From Mariprofundaceae bacterium (GTDB taxonomy: Bacteria > Pseudomonadota > Zetaproteobacteria > Mariprofundales > Mariprofundaceae): a DNA stretch of 5,284 bases. Positions within the stretch are counted from its first letter, which is position 1. Every line of letters begins with the position of its first letter. Below, in pieces: positions 5,227 to 5,284 of the stretch. A program made the position numbers and the translations under genes. The stretch spans positions 1-5,284 of the forward strand of contig JAUZQS010000053.1 in the NCBI GenBank assembly GCA_030950875.1. The letters are read 5' to 3'. Below the pieces are notes generated by a model. That model saw nothing but the letters and a program-made list of their open reading frames with translations, was not told where the DNA came from and did no database searches.

Positions 5227-5284
5227 ACATCTGAGGGTAATTCTATATCATTGACCCCGAACCCCCCCTCTTTAACATTTATTT

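Noticed and set aside
4980..5234. Plus-strand open frame opposite the small minus-strand gene
   Set aside because: Its translation is hydrophobic and cysteine-rich with no motif or proper ribosome binding site. The opposite strand gives a coherent charged protein with a strong start signal.
1..5284. CRISPR arrays, tRNA or rRNA genes, insertion sequences, attachment sites
   Set aside because: No regularly spaced repeats, cloverleaf signatures, transposase motifs or terminal inverted repeats with target duplications were seen.

Overview
The window holds a compact plus-strand vitamin B12 (cobalamin) operon of six tightly coupled genes. It is flanked by the 3' end of a Sel1-repeat gene on the left and by a convergent minus-strand gene on the right. 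The Gram-negative style BtuFCD importer with a signal-peptide-bearing binding protein, the ATGA and TGA/ATG junctions, AGGGG/GAGG-type ribosome binding sites and moderate base composition suggest a proteobacterium. I cannot place it more precisely from this sequence.

Layout: 2-289 is the C-terminal part of a Sel1-like repeat protein that starts outside the window. 290-442 is a leader with a plausible sigma70 promoter (361-389), whose -10 box lies inside a perfect 10+10 bp inverted repeat (375-402) that looks like an operator. No cobalamin riboswitch was recognised there. 443-1339 encodes a periplasmic BtuF-like corrinoid-binding protein, 1329-2282 a BtuC/FecCD-type permease and 2279-3031 a BtuD-type ATPase. 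3006-3554 encodes a corrinoid adenosyltransferase (CobO/BtuR), 3555-4187 a divergent two-domain CbiX/CbiK-like chelatase and 4191-4946 a stand-alone uroporphyrinogen-III C-methyltransferase (SUMT, CobA). After a hairpin at 4951-4971, the minus strand carries a short, highly charged, unrecognised protein (5016-5213). Its frame stays open to the window edge, so it may be the C-terminus of a longer gene.

How the genes work together: BtuF captures corrinoid in the periplasm, BtuC and BtuD carry it across the inner membrane using ATP, and CobO adds the adenosyl group to make the coenzyme form. SUMT and the chelatase act at the other end of tetrapyrrole metabolism: uroporphyrinogen III to precorrin-2, and metal insertion into sirohydrochlorin. 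They feed cobalamin and/or siroheme synthesis. Junctions are -11, -4, -26, 0 and +3 nt, so the six genes are almost certainly one transcript with translational coupling. The most unusual member is the chelatase: its N-terminal domain is shortened and its C-terminal domain has an altered active-site pattern. I see no wholly new system here. The points most worth a second look are that chelatase, the promoter-overlapping palindrome and the unidentified convergent gene.
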